A stretch of DNA of 64,000 bases from Mycolicibacterium sp. S2-37. GTDB lineage: Bacteria; Actinomycetota; Actinomycetes; Mycobacteriales; Mycobacteriaceae. The DNA is taken from positions 1 to 64,000 of the forward strand of contig NZ_JAFEVR010000014.1 of assembly GCF_017352375.1 (NCBI RefSeq). Reading direction: 5' to 3'. Positions 1 to 8,147 of this stretch are shown piece by piece (position 1 is the first letter of the stretch; each line of letters starts with the position of its first letter). Below the pieces are notes generated by a model that had not been told where the DNA came from, ran no database searches, and saw nothing but the letters and a program-made list of their open reading frames with translations. The translations under genes were made by a program, and so were the position numbers.

Positions 1-63
1 TCCAGCATCGTCTCGGTGCGCTACGACAACGAGGACCGCATCGTCTACGTCACCACCCGCTGA
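1..63 (+). CDS. 3' end of an unidentified protein (partial)
   Basis: The first frame is open from the window edge to a TGA at 61-63 and encodes 20 residues ending in IVYVTTR. It is followed 20 bases later by a strong intrinsic terminator on the same strand, which supports it as a true 3' end. In M. tuberculosis a cold-shock gene lies upstream of the gene that precedes topA, but this C-terminus does not look like CspA. I do not recognise the protein. Confidence 0.5.
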   Translation, partial: SSIVSVRYDNEDRIVYVTTR

Positions 64-82
64 ACCCGCACTTGATGAGCAT

Positions 83-115
83 GGGGCGCCCCTCCCCCCG
101 GGGGCGCCCCTTTTT
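83..115 (+). terminator. Intrinsic terminator
   Basis: A perfect 10-bp inverted repeat, GGGGCGCCCC at 83-92 and again at 101-110, encloses an 8-base loop and is followed directly by TTTTT at 111-115. This is a textbook rho-independent terminator, uncommon in mycobacteria. It ends the transcript of the partial gene at 1-63 and separates it from the gene starting at 168. Confidence 0.85.
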
Positions 116-167
116 CGTGCCGCATGGCGATCGCCCGGCGGTGGCGCGCTGGCTTACTGTCGATTCC

Positions 168-761
168 GTGAGCCAGCTGTCGTTCTTCTCGGCAGAGGCG
201 GTGCCACCCGCCGTCGCCGATCTCACCGGGCTGCTCGCCGCACCCGGTCAGGTCGTGCTGGTCGGTGCCGGAAAAGAGCAGGGCGCGCGGCTGTCGGTGG
301 TGGTGGACGACCTGTGGCGCGCCGAGGCGCTCGCCGAGATGATCAGCGATGCCGGACTGCACCCGCAGATCGCGCGGACCGACGAGAATCACCCGTTGGT
401 GCGCACCGCCGTGGAACCCCGGCTGGTGGCGATCGCGGCGGACTGGACCCGTGGCGCGGTCAAGACGGTACCGCCGCACTGGTTGCCCGGGCCGCGCGAG
501 CTCCGCGCCTGGGCGCTCGCATCGGGGACCCTGGAGCCCAACGGCTACCTCCTCGGCCTTGATCCACACGCTCCCGACACCCATTCGCCACTGGCGTCGG
601 CGATGATGCGGATCGGCATCGCACCCACCCTGATCGGCACCCGAGGGTCCCGCCCGGCCCTGCGGATCAGCGGCCGTCGGAGGCTGACACGCCTGGTAGA
701 GACGGTGGGGGAACCACCCGGGGACGTTGACGCGTTGACACAATGGCCGCGCGTCCTGTGA
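168..761 (+). CDS. Conserved hypothetical protein upstream of topA (Rv3647c-like)
   Basis: A 197-aa protein that I place by synteny and from memory as the mycobacterial Rv3647c-type protein always found before topA. The GTG at 168 (V-SQLSFFSAE) is preferred, because the longer reading frame from 72 runs through the terminator at 83-115. No catalytic motif, signal peptide or membrane segment is visible. The protein is mixed alpha/beta with an Arg-rich stretch near the C-terminus (GRRRLTRLVE). Its position just before topA suggests a link to nucleoid or replication functions, but no role is shown by the sequence. Confidence 0.8.
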   Translation: MSQLSFFSAEAVPPAVADLTGLLAAPGQVVLVGAGKEQGARLSVVVDDLWRAEALAEMISDAGLHPQIARTDENHPLVRTAVEPRLVAIAADWTRGAVKTVPPHWLPGPRELRAWALASGTLEPNGYLLGLDPHAPDTHSPLASAMMRIGIAPTLIGTRGSRPALRISGRRRLTRLVETVGEPPGDVDALTQWPRVL

Positions 762-881
762 CGGGCAACGGTGGGGCCAGTTTGCGTAGGTCCGCGTAGG
801 GTGCCAAATTGTCAGGTGCCGACGGGCGCCGACGAAGCATCGGCTGCTGGGCGGCAACCGAAGAAGTGGAGCTAGACACAG

Positions 882-3692
882 TTGGCTGACGGTAGCCGCC
901 GAGGCGGGAACGGAAGCGTGCGGCGACTCGTCATTGTCGAGTCGCCTACCAAGGCGCGCAAAATCGCCGGATACCTCGGGTCCGACTACATCGTCGAATC
1001 GTCGCGTGGCCACATCCGCGACCTGCCCCGCGCGGCGGCCGACGTGCCGGCCAAGTACAAATCCGAACCGTGGGCCCGACTCGGGGTCAACGTCGACGCC
1101 GACTTCGAACCGCTCTACATCGTCAGCCCGGACAAGAAGAGCACGGTCACCGAGCTCAAGGGCCTGCTGAAAGATGTCGACGAGCTCTACCTCGCCACCG
1201 ACGGTGACCGCGAGGGTGAGGCCATCGCCTGGCACCTGCTCGAGACGCTCAAACCGAGCATCCCGGTCAAGCGGATGGTGTTCCACGAAATCACCGAACC
1301 GGCGATCCGCGCCGCCGCCGAGAGCCCGCGAGATCTGGACATCGACCTGGTCGACGCCCAGGAGACCCGACGCATCCTCGACCGCCTCTACGGCTACGAG
1401 GTCAGCCCGGTCTTGTGGAAGAAGGTGGCTCCGAAGCTGTCGGCCGGCCGGGTGCAGTCGGTGGCGACGCGCATCATCGTCCAGCGCGAACGCGACCGGA
1501 TGGCGTTCCGCAGCGCCGGCTACTGGGATGTCAGTGCACTGCTCGACGCGAGCGTCTCCGACGCCCAGGCCACCCCGCCCACGTTCACCGCGAAGCTCAA
1601 CTCCGTCGACGGCCGCAGGGTCGCCAGCGGCCGGGACTTCGACTCGCTGGGGCAGGTGCGCAAACCCGACGAGGTGTTGGTGCTCGACGAGGCGGGCGCG
1701 AACGCGCTCGCGTCCGGGCTGCGGGGTGCGCAGCTGTCGGTGTCCTCGGTCGAGCAGAAGCCCTACACCCGCCGCCCGTATCCGCCGTTCATGACCTCGA
1801 CGCTGCAGCAGGAGGCCGGCCGCAAGTTGCGGTTCTCCTCCGAGCGCACGATGAGCATCGCGCAGCGGCTCTACGAGAACGGCTACATCACCTATATGCG
1901 AACCGACTCGACCACGCTGTCGCAGTCGGCCATCGACGCCGCCCGCAATCAGGCCCGCCAGCTCTACGGCGACGAATACGTGCACCCGACGGCACGCCAG
2001 TACACCCGCAAGGTCAAGAACGCGCAGGAGGCGCACGAGGCGATCCGCCCCGCCGGTGACGTGTTCCAAACCCCGGGGCAGCTGCACGCGCAGCTCGACA
2101 CCGACGAGTTCCGGCTCTACGAGCTGATCTGGCAGCGCACCGTGGCCTCGCAGATGGCCGATGCCCGGGGCACCACGCTGAGCCTGCGCATCGGCGGTCG
2201 CAGCAGTGGCGGCGAAGACGTCGTGTTCAGCGCCAGCGGCCGCACCATCACCTTCGCCGGCTTCCTCAAGGCCTACGTCGAGAGCATCGACGAGCTGGCC
2301 GGCGGCGAGTCCGACGACGCCGAGAGCAGGCTGCCCAACCTGACGCAGGGTCAGCGCGTCGACGCCAAGGAACTCACACCCGACGGCCACCAGACCAGCC
2401 CACCGGCCCGCTACACCGAGGCGTCGCTGATCAAGGCGCTCGAGGACCTGGGCATCGGTAGGCCGTCGACGTACTCGTCGATCATCAAGACCATCCAGGA
2501 CCGCGGATACGTGCACAAGAAGGGCAGCGCCCTGGTGCCGTCCTGGGTTGCGTTCGCGGTCATCGGGTTGCTCGAACAGCACTTCGGTCGACTGGTCGAC
2601 TACGGTTTCACCGCCGCGATGGAGGACGAACTCGACGAGATCGCCTCGGGCAACGAACGACGGACCAATTGGCTCAACAACTTCTACTTCGGTGGCGACC
2701 ACGGCGTCGAGGATTCGATCGCCCGCTCCGGCGGCCTCAAGAAGCTCGTGGGTGGCAACCTCGAAGAGATCGACGCCCGAGAAGTCAACTCCATCAAGCT
2801 CTTCGACGACGACCATGGCCGCGCGATCAACGTGCGGGTCGGCCGAAACGGACCGTATCTCGAACGCATGGTGGTCGGTGACGACGGTGAGCTCACCCCG
2901 CAGCGGGCCAACCTCAAAGACGAGTTGACCCCCGACGAGCTGACCCTCGAGCTGGCCGAAAAGCTGTTCTCCACACCGCAGGAGGGCCGCTCGCTGGGTA
3001 TCGACCCGGAGACCGGACACGAGATCGTCGCCAAGGACGGTCGCTACGGTCCGTATGTCACCGAGATACTGCCGGACCCGCCGGAGGACCCCGACGACGG
3101 AGCTGCGGGCAGCGGTGCCAAGAAGGGTAAGAAGCCGACCGGCCCCAAGCCGCGCACCGGATCGCTGCTGCGCACCATGGATCTGGAGACGGTGACGCTC
3201 GAGGACGCGCTCAAGCTGCTGTCGCTGCCGCGGGTGGTGGGCATTGACCCGGAGACGAAAGAGGAGATCACCGCGCAGAACGGCCGCTACGGCCCATACC
3301 TCAAGCGCGGCACCGACTCCCGTTCGCTGGCCAACGAAGAGCAGATGTTCACCATCACCCTCGACGAGGCGCTGAAGATCTACTCGGAGCCGAAACGCCG
3401 TGGGCGGCAGGCCGCTTCGGCGCCCCCGCTGCGCGAGCTCGGTACCGATCCGGCCAGCGGGCAGCCGATGGTGATCAAGGACGGCCGCTTCGGGCCGTAC
3501 GTCACCGACGGTGAGACCAACGCGAGCCTGCGCAAGGGCGATGACGTGCTGTCGATCACCGACGAACGGGCGTCGGAACTGCTGGCCGAACGCCGGGCGC
3601 GCGGACCGGCGAAGAAGAAGGCCGTCAAGAAAGCTGTGAAGAAGGCGCCGGCCAAGAAGGCGGCCGCGAAGAGGCCGGCCAAGAAGGCCTAG
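882..3692 (+). CDS. topA: DNA topoisomerase I (type IA)
   Basis: Relaxes negatively supercoiled DNA by single-strand passage. The 936-aa protein matches the mycobacterial length. The Toprim domain lies in residues ~12-130, with VIVESPTKA holding the catalytic Glu and DGDREGEAIAW holding the DxD metal site. The active-site tyrosine is Tyr338 in YMRTDSTTLS. The C-terminal half carries several GRYGPY/GRFGPY-type modules (mycobacterial topo C-terminal repeats, no zinc fingers). The chain ends in a Lys/Ala-rich tail (from ~905) typical of mycobacterial TopA, which aids DNA binding and processivity. The start is TTG at 882 and the first residues are MADGSRRGGNG. It converges on the adenylate cyclase gene with a few bases of overlap. 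Confidence 0.98.
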   Translation: MADGSRRGGNGSVRRLVIVESPTKARKIAGYLGSDYIVESSRGHIRDLPRAAADVPAKYKSEPWARLGVNVDADFEPLYIVSPDKKSTVTELKGLLKDVDELYLATDGDREGEAIAWHLLETLKPSIPVKRMVFHEITEPAIRAAAESPRDLDIDLVDAQETRRILDRLYGYEVSPVLWKKVAPKLSAGRVQSVATRIIVQRERDRMAFRSAGYWDVSALLDASVSDAQATPPTFTAKLNSVDGRRVASGRDFDSLGQVRKPDEVLVLDEAGANALASGLRGAQLSVSSVEQKPYTRRPYPPFMTSTLQQEAGRKLRFSSERTMSIAQRLYENGYITYMRTDSTTLSQSAIDAARNQARQLYGDEYVHPTARQYTRKVKNAQEAHEAIRPAGDVFQTPGQLHAQLDTDEFRLYELIWQRTVASQMADARGTTLSLRIGGRSSGGEDVVFSASGRTITFAGFLKAYVESIDELAGGESDDAESRLPNLTQGQRVDAKELTPDGHQTSPPARYTEASLIKALEDLGIGRPSTYSSIIKTIQDRGYVHKKGSALVPSWVAFAVIGLLEQHFGRLVDYGFTAAMEDELDEIASGNERRTNWLNNFYFGGDHGVEDSIARSGGLKKLVGGNLEEIDAREVNSIKLFDDDHGRAINVRVGRNGPYLERMVVGDDGELTPQRANLKDELTPDELTLELAEKLFSTPQEGRSLGIDPETGHEIVAKDGRYGPYVTEILPDPPEDPDDGAAGSGAKKGKKPTGPKPRTGSLLRTMDLETVTLEDALKLLSLPRVVGIDPETKEEITAQNGRYGPYLKRGTDSRSLANEEQMFTITLDEALKIYSEPKRRGRQAASAPPLRELGTDPASGQPMVIKDGRFGPYVTDGETNASLRKGDDVLSITDERASELLAERRARGPAKKKAVKKAVKKAPAKKAAAKRPAKKA

Positions 3693-5275
3693 CGGGAGTC
3701 GCTGGTCAGTTCCCGCGGCGACATCAGATTGATCGGCCGGGCGAGCTGGGTGGGCGCGATGCGACCGCGCAGTTCCACGGTCTCGCCGACGTTCCAGCAC
3801 AGCGCTTCGGAATCGAGCGCCCCGCTGACGGCGATCGCCGAGGCCAGTACGTGCCCCCGTTCCAGCTTGGCCAGCTCGGTGAGGCGGGCGGCCTCGTTGA
3901 CGGGGTCGCCGATCACGGTGTACTCGAAGCGCGCCTGGGCGCCGATGTGCCCGGCGATCGCCCGGCCCGCCGACACCCCGATTCCGAACTCGGTCTGGCC
4001 CAGCACCTTGATCAGCTCGTCGTGCAGTTCGCGGGACGCCGCGAGCGCCGCGCCGCACGCGTCAGGGTGTTCGATCGGGGCGCCGAAGATGCACAGCGCC
4101 GCGTCACCCTGGAACTTGTTGACGAAGCCACCGTGGCGGTTGACGCTGTCCACCACGACCCGGAAGAACTCGTTGAGCAGATTGACGACGTCCGCGGCGG
4201 CGATGGTGGCGGCGAGCCGGGTGGAACCGACCAGGTCGACGAACAGGACCGCGACGTCGCGTTCCTGCCCGCCGAGTTCGGTGCCCCGCTCCAGCGCGCG
4301 GCGCGCCACATCCTCGCCGACGTAGCGACCGAACAGGTCGCGCAGCCGTTGTCGTTCGGACAGGTCGCGGACCATGTCGTTGAAACCGGCCTGCAGCAGG
4401 CCCAGCTCGCTGGCGTCGTAGATCTGCATGTGGGCGTTGTAGTTGCCGCGCTGCACCTCCCCGAGCGCCCACCGCAGCTGCCGCAGCGGATCGGCGATCG
4501 ACATGGCCACCAGCACCGTGCCCGAGAGCCCGATCAGCAGCGCGGCGATGGCCAGCAACAACAGGGGCATGGTCAGCCGTTCGGCGGGTGCGGACAGCAC
4601 CTCGAACTGGCTGGCAACCAGGGCCAGCACGATGGTCAGCAGCGGAACGCCGGTGGACAGTACCCACGTGAGGACCTGGCGCAGAATCACGCCGGGGGCG
4701 CGGAAGTTCTCCGGGACGCCCTCGCGCAGCGCAGCAACGGCGACCGGCCGCAGCACCCGCTCGGACTGCAGGTAGCCGATGATCGCGGTGGCCGTCGCAC
4801 CGAGTGCGGTGGCGACCGCGACGACGGGCGCCGACTTGCTGGCCACCGGCCAGCTCGCGACGATGAACACGATCGAGCCCAGGCACCAGTTCGCCAGGCT
4901 GATGACCGTCCGGTAGAAGGGCATGCGCAGGGCGCGGGTCCGGGCCAGCGCGGTGGTGTTGGGGTCGCCGTCGGCGAGCAGCGTGTCGCGGCGCTGCCAG
5001 CGGATGACCGGGATCAGCAGTCGCAGGCTGAGGTAGGCGCCGACCGTGAAGGACACGAACAGGTAGCCCAGGAAGATCGCCAGGTTGAAGACGGGCAGAT
5101 CCTGCAGCTGAACCCGGTCCTCGGGAGGCAGGCCGAAACGCAGGAATCCGAACAGCAACAGAGCGCCGATGATGTCGGCCTGCACCATGCCGAGGGTGAA
5201 CACCGGCCACGGCGTGCGCGCGACCCAGCGCACGAATGCGCTGATCCGCCCGATGGGTGCCGCTTGCGTTGCCAC
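3689..5275 (-). CDS. Membrane-bound class III adenylate cyclase with HAMP domain (Rv3645-like)
   Basis: Makes cAMP from ATP at the cytoplasmic membrane. From the GTG at 5275 (V-ATQAAPIG) the product is 528 aa. About six membrane helices lie in residues ~25-262, a HAMP linker at ~262-315 (IADPLRQLRWAL) and the cyclase domain at ~345-505. Catalytic signatures are visible: VLFVDLVGST (first metal Asp), NKFQGDAALCIFGAP (substrate Lys and second metal Asp) and GDPVNEAARL (transition-state Asn and Arg). It therefore looks active. The open frame extends upstream to 5944, but that part overlaps the divergent holB gene. In M. tuberculosis the orthologue is tied to fatty-acid tolerance and intrinsic drug resistance. 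Confidence 0.93.
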   Translation of the reverse strand: MATQAAPIGRISAFVRWVARTPWPVFTLGMVQADIIGALLLFGFLRFGLPPEDRVQLQDLPVFNLAIFLGYLFVSFTVGAYLSLRLLIPVIRWQRRDTLLADGDPNTTALARTRALRMPFYRTVISLANWCLGSIVFIVASWPVASKSAPVVAVATALGATATAIIGYLQSERVLRPVAVAALREGVPENFRAPGVILRQVLTWVLSTGVPLLTIVLALVASQFEVLSAPAERLTMPLLLLAIAALLIGLSGTVLVAMSIADPLRQLRWALGEVQRGNYNAHMQIYDASELGLLQAGFNDMVRDLSERQRLRDLFGRYVGEDVARRALERGTELGGQERDVAVLFVDLVGSTRLAATIAAADVVNLLNEFFRVVVDSVNRHGGFVNKFQGDAALCIFGAPIEHPDACGAALAASRELHDELIKVLGQTEFGIGVSAGRAIAGHIGAQARFEYTVIGDPVNEAARLTELAKLERGHVLASAIAVSGALDSEALCWNVGETVELRGRIAPTQLARPINLMSPRELTSDSR

Positions 5276-5357
5276 CCGATCACCGTATCGGGCGAACCCG
5301 ACGGTATGCGGTGCTGTCGGGAGAGTCGTGTCGGCTCGACCACTACTGTTGGCGGTG

Positions 5358-6578
5358 ATGGGCGGGGTTTTTTCGCGTTTGGTGGGCCAACAGGCCGTCG
5401 AGGCCGAGTTGGTGGGCGCCGCGCTGGCGGCGCGCGGTGATACTCCGCACACCGAGGGCGGCAGGGTCGTGGGCGCCACATCGATGACGCATGCGTGGCT
5501 GATCACCGGTCCGCCGGGCTCGGGCCGGTCGATCGCCGCGCTGTGCTTCGCCGCCGCGCTGCAGTGCACCTCCGACGGTGCGCCAGGGTGCGGTGAGTGC
5601 CGCGCCTGCAGTACGACGATGGCCGGCACCCACGCCGACGTCCGCCGGATCATCCCCGAGGGGCTGTCCATCGGCGTGGACGAGATGCGCGGCATCGTGC
5701 AGATCGCGTCGCGCCGGCCGGGTACCGGGCGCTGGCAGATCGTCTTGATCGAGGACGCCGACCGGCTCACCGAAGGCGCCGCCAATGCCCTGCTCAAGGT
5801 TGTCGAGGAGCCGCCCCCGTCGACGGTCTTCCTGCTGTGCGCACCGTCTGTCGATCCCGAGGACATCGCGATCACCCTTCGGTCACGCTGCCGGCACGTG
5901 GCGCTGGTGACTCCGTCGGTGGAGGCGATCACCAGAGTGCTCATCGACGGCGACGGACTTTCGGCGCAGGAGGCGGCCTGGGCGGCGTCGGTCAGCGGCG
6001 GACACGTGGGGCGCGCGCGCCGGCTGGTCGTCGACGCTGAGGCGCGAGACCGGCGTCAGCGCGCGCTGAGCCTTGCCCGCGACGCCGCGACGCCGTCGCG
6101 GGCGTATGCCGCCGCCGAGGAACTCGTGGCGTCGGCGGACGCCGAGGCCAAGGCGTTGACCGTGGACCGCAACGAAGCCGAGACCGAGGAGTTGCGTACT
6201 GCGCTGGGGGCAGGCGGGACGGGTAAGGGCACCGCCGGCGCGCTGCGTGGCGCGACCGGCGCGATCCGGGACCTGGAGAAGCGGCAGAAGTCACGGCAGA
6301 CGAGGGCGTCGCGCGACGCCCTGGACCGGGCGCTGATCGATCTCGCGACGTACTTCCGCGACGCGTTGCTGGTGTCGTCCGGAGCGGGCGCGGTGCAGGC
6401 ACAGCACCCGGACATGGCGGACAAGGTGGCCGCGATGGCCGCGCACGCATCGCCGGAGAAGCTGCTGCGCTGCATCGAGGCGGTGCTGGAGTGCCGCGAG
6501 GCGCTCGCGGTCAACGTGAAGCCGAAGTTCGCGGTGGACGCGATGGTGGCGACGGTCGGTCAGGCCTTGCGGGACTGA
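5358..6578 (+). CDS. holB: DNA polymerase III subunit delta' (clamp loader; Rv3644c-like)
   Basis: Clamp-loader subunit that helps place the beta clamp on primed DNA. From the ATG at 5358 (MGGVFSRLVGQ) it is 406 aa. An N-terminal AAA+ fold carries a P-loop-like GPPGSGRS in which the usual Lys is Arg, as expected for the non-hydrolysing delta' subunit. It also has a cysteine cluster (CGECRAC) like the DnaX/delta' zinc module, the walker-B-like VLIEDADRLTE and the sensor region LRSRCRH. It is divergent from the cyclase gene across 82 bases and is followed by tRNA-Thr. An earlier in-frame start at 5169 would overlap the cyclase. Confidence 0.95.
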   Translation: MGGVFSRLVGQQAVEAELVGAALAARGDTPHTEGGRVVGATSMTHAWLITGPPGSGRSIAALCFAAALQCTSDGAPGCGECRACSTTMAGTHADVRRIIPEGLSIGVDEMRGIVQIASRRPGTGRWQIVLIEDADRLTEGAANALLKVVEEPPPSTVFLLCAPSVDPEDIAITLRSRCRHVALVTPSVEAITRVLIDGDGLSAQEAAWAASVSGGHVGRARRLVVDAEARDRRQRALSLARDAATPSRAYAAAEELVASADAEAKALTVDRNEAETEELRTALGAGGTGKGTAGALRGATGAIRDLEKRQKSRQTRASRDALDRALIDLATYFRDALLVSSGAGAVQAQHPDMADKVAAMAAHASPEKLLRCIEAVLECREALAVNVKPKFAVDAMVATVGQALRD

Positions 6579-6580
6579 CT

Positions 6581-6610
6581 TTGGAGGCCGGGTAGGCGCT
6601 GTCGTAGACT
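6581..6610 (+). promoter_or_regulatory. Probable promoter of tRNA-Thr
   Basis: TTGGAG at 6581-6586 and TAGACT at 6605-6610 are separated by 18 bases. This fits a mycobacterial SigA-type promoter (TANNNT -10). Transcription would begin near 6617, about 20 bases before the tRNA. Prediction by eye only. Confidence 0.5.
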
Positions 6611-6636
6611 CGTGCCGCCCGGTTTGCGCTGGGTGC

Positions 6637-6712
6637 GCCGCCTTAGCTCAGTCGGTAGAGCGATTCACTCGTAATGAATAGGTCAGGAGTTCGATTCTCC
6701 TAGGCGGCTCCA
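6637..6712 (+). tRNA. tRNA-Thr (anticodon CGU)
   Basis: Cloverleaf read directly from the sequence. The acceptor stem GCCGCCT (6637-6643) pairs with AGGCGGC (6702-6708). The D-loop region is GCTCAGTCGGTAGAGC. The anticodon stem ATTCA/TGAAT holds the loop CTCGTAA with anticodon CGT, which reads codon ACG. The T-arm contains GTTCGATTC. CCA is encoded at 6710-6712. The M. tuberculosis thr tRNA lies at the same place next to Rv3644c. Confidence 0.97.
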
Positions 6713-6721
6713 CTTTCGTTG

Positions 6722-7594
6722 TCACGCCCGGTAGGTCTGTGTCAGGAATCCTTCGACCACCGGCAGTACCTCGTCGAGGTGCGTCTCGAGTAGCCAGTGT
6801 CCGCCGCCGAACAGGTGCAGCGGGGCGTCGGGCAGGTCGCGGTGATAGGCGCGGGCGGACTGCTCGGGCATGTAACCGTCATACGGTCCCCAGACGATCA
6901 AGGTGGGCGGCTGGTGCTCGCGCAGATAGGCCTGCTCGTCGGCGAACCAGGCCAGGGTGTTGGGCTGGTCCTCGAGCAGGTGGATGAGGTTCGCGACGCG
7001 CTCCGGGGTCGACATCAGCGACCAGTGCAGAGTCCACAGGTCTGGGCTGATGCGGTCGGCGACGTCGTCGGGCAGTTCGCCGCGGAACTCGCTTTCGAAG
7101 CCTTCGAGCGTCACGTGCTGGGCAATTGTGCGGCGAGCGGCCGGACCGGGGTTGCTCCACGATTCCTTGAGGAAGTCGTACTTCGGACCGAAGGCGTCCT
7201 CGTAGATGTCGCCGTTCTGGATGATGAGCCCCGCGACGCGGTCGGGGTGGGCCATGGCGAGGCGGAAGCCGAACTGGGAGCCGTAGTCGTGCAGCCAGAT
7301 GACGTAGCGGTCCAGTTCCATGGCGTCGACGAAGGACTGCAGGAAGTCGGCATAGGCCGCGAAGGTGTAGCCGAACTCGGTGTGCGAAGGCGTTGCGCTG
7401 TAACCGAATCCGGGTAAGTCGGGGGCGATGAGGCGCCACCGGTGGCCGAGACCTGCCATGAGGTTGCGGTAGACGTAGGACGACGCCGGGTAGCCGTGGG
7501 GGAGCAGCAGTACGGGTGCGTCGGCGGGGCCGGCCTGGCGGTAGAAGGTGTCGATGCCGTCGACGGTGATGCGGTGGTGGGTGATGTGGGTCAC
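6722..7594 (-). CDS. Alpha/beta hydrolase of the epoxide hydrolase / haloalkane dehalogenase type
   Basis: A 290-aa cytoplasmic hydrolase starting at GTG 7594. The oxyanion-type HGYPAS motif is near residue 33. The nucleophile elbow HDYGSQFG (~102) carries Asp rather than Ser, which points to the epoxide hydrolase/dehalogenase branch. The acid Asp is likely in WGPYDGYMP and the His in GGGHWLLETH. No signal peptide is present. It converges on tRNA-Thr and stands alone. The substrate cannot be told from the sequence; it is probably a small organic ester, epoxide or halide. Confidence 0.85.
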   Translation of the reverse strand: MTHITHHRITVDGIDTFYRQAGPADAPVLLLPHGYPASSYVYRNLMAGLGHRWRLIAPDLPGFGYSATPSHTEFGYTFAAYADFLQSFVDAMELDRYVIWLHDYGSQFGFRLAMAHPDRVAGLIIQNGDIYEDAFGPKYDFLKESWSNPGPAARRTIAQHVTLEGFESEFRGELPDDVADRISPDLWTLHWSLMSTPERVANLIHLLEDQPNTLAWFADEQAYLREHQPPTLIVWGPYDGYMPEQSARAYHRDLPDAPLHLFGGGHWLLETHLDEVLPVVEGFLTQTYRA

Positions 7595-7734
7595 GGACCT
7601 TCCAACGCCTCCCGGGCGGCGTTCATGCCGAGTTGGCTTGAGGAAATCCGGAGTGAGCGCCGGGCGTGGTGGACGGTCCCGGCGGTCTCGTGCGCGGTGA
7701 GGGCGTCATTCTGATAGCGGTCGATCTCAACCCG

Positions 7735-7959
7735 TTACGACCCGGCCGGTGGCGAAGCGTTGGCAATCCGGTTATAGGTGACGCCGAAGTCGGCGATGGC
7801 TGCCGTGAGATTCGGATAAGCAGCCAAGTAATTGGAAAGTTGTGCGTCGTAAAGGCTCCACTGAGCGCCGCCGACTTTGCTCGGCGAAAGTAGACCACCG
7901 TCCGGTCCGAAGAAACCGGGTCTGATGCGGGGATCGCTGCTACGAACCAGACGCGACAC
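7735..7959 (-). CDS. Small ORF of unknown function (doubtful, possibly a remnant)
   Basis: From the GTG at 7959, with a weak GAGG ten bases upstream, a 74-aa product is encoded: start VSRLVRSSDPR, end ANASPPAGS. The stretch LSNYLAAYPNLTAAI faintly recalls mycobacterial haem-binding (haemophore-like) proteins, but no signal peptide is present. It may be a truncated remnant. The upstream sequence is related to that upstream of the 788-aa gene at 8951-11317 (repeat copies at 7980-8067 and 11361-11449). Apart from this ORF I see no supported gene in 7595-8147. Confidence 0.35.
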   Translation of the reverse strand: MSRLVRSSDPRIRPGFFGPDGGLLSPSKVGGAQWSLYDAQLSNYLAAYPNLTAAIADFGVTYNRIANASPPAGS

Positions 7960-7979
7960 GATTTCGAACCTCAGCTGGC

Positions 7980-8067
7980 ACGGCTGGGAGGCCCCGAAGC
8001 GCCTGTTCCGAGCGCGAGTGCACGGTTGTGACCGGTCTACTCGATGGATGCGTACGACAATCGCACG
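7980..8067. repeat. Degenerate ~90-bp upstream repeat, copy A
   Basis: Shares with copy B (11361-11449) the blocks ACGGCTGGGAG, GCGCCTGT, GCACGGTTGT and GGTCTACTCGA in the same order and orientation, with small indels. It lies just upstream of the 74-aa minus-strand ORF. The inverted repeat of copy B is decayed here. It may be a duplicated promoter or 5' region. Confidence 0.6.
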
Positions 8068-8147
8068 GCCGGCCCCCGGAGGTGTGCGGGGCCTCGGCGG
8101 TTCCATCCTCGGTGCGTATTGCGGAGCCCAGGAGGAACATTTGACAG

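Noticed and set aside
3600..3690. Repeat array or CRISPR-like pattern at the topA end (AAG/GCC triplets)
   Set aside because: The repetition comes from Lys/Ala codons of the known mycobacterial TopA basic tail; no spacer-repeat structure.
45..4058. 1337-aa open frame on the minus strand across topA
   Set aside because: It is the mirror of topA codons in a GC-rich genome: low-complexity Arg/Gly/Val composition, no domain motif, and it covers a gene with a verified active site on the other strand.
3851..5440. 529-aa plus-strand open frame over the adenylate cyclase
   Set aside because: Antisense shadow rich in Asp/Glu/Gly/Arg, with no recognisable motif; the minus-strand cyclase has all catalytic residues.
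5276..5944. N-terminal extension of the adenylate cyclase up to 5944
   Set aside because: It would overlap most of the P-loop region of the divergent holB gene, and the extra residues are Ser/Pro/Thr-rich with no helix pattern; the GTG at 5275 fits the family length.
7623..7898. 91-aa minus-strand ORF with start MVYFRRAKS
   Set aside because: Frame-shifted relative to the better 74-aa ORF, rich in Pro/Arg/Thr and without a ribosome site.
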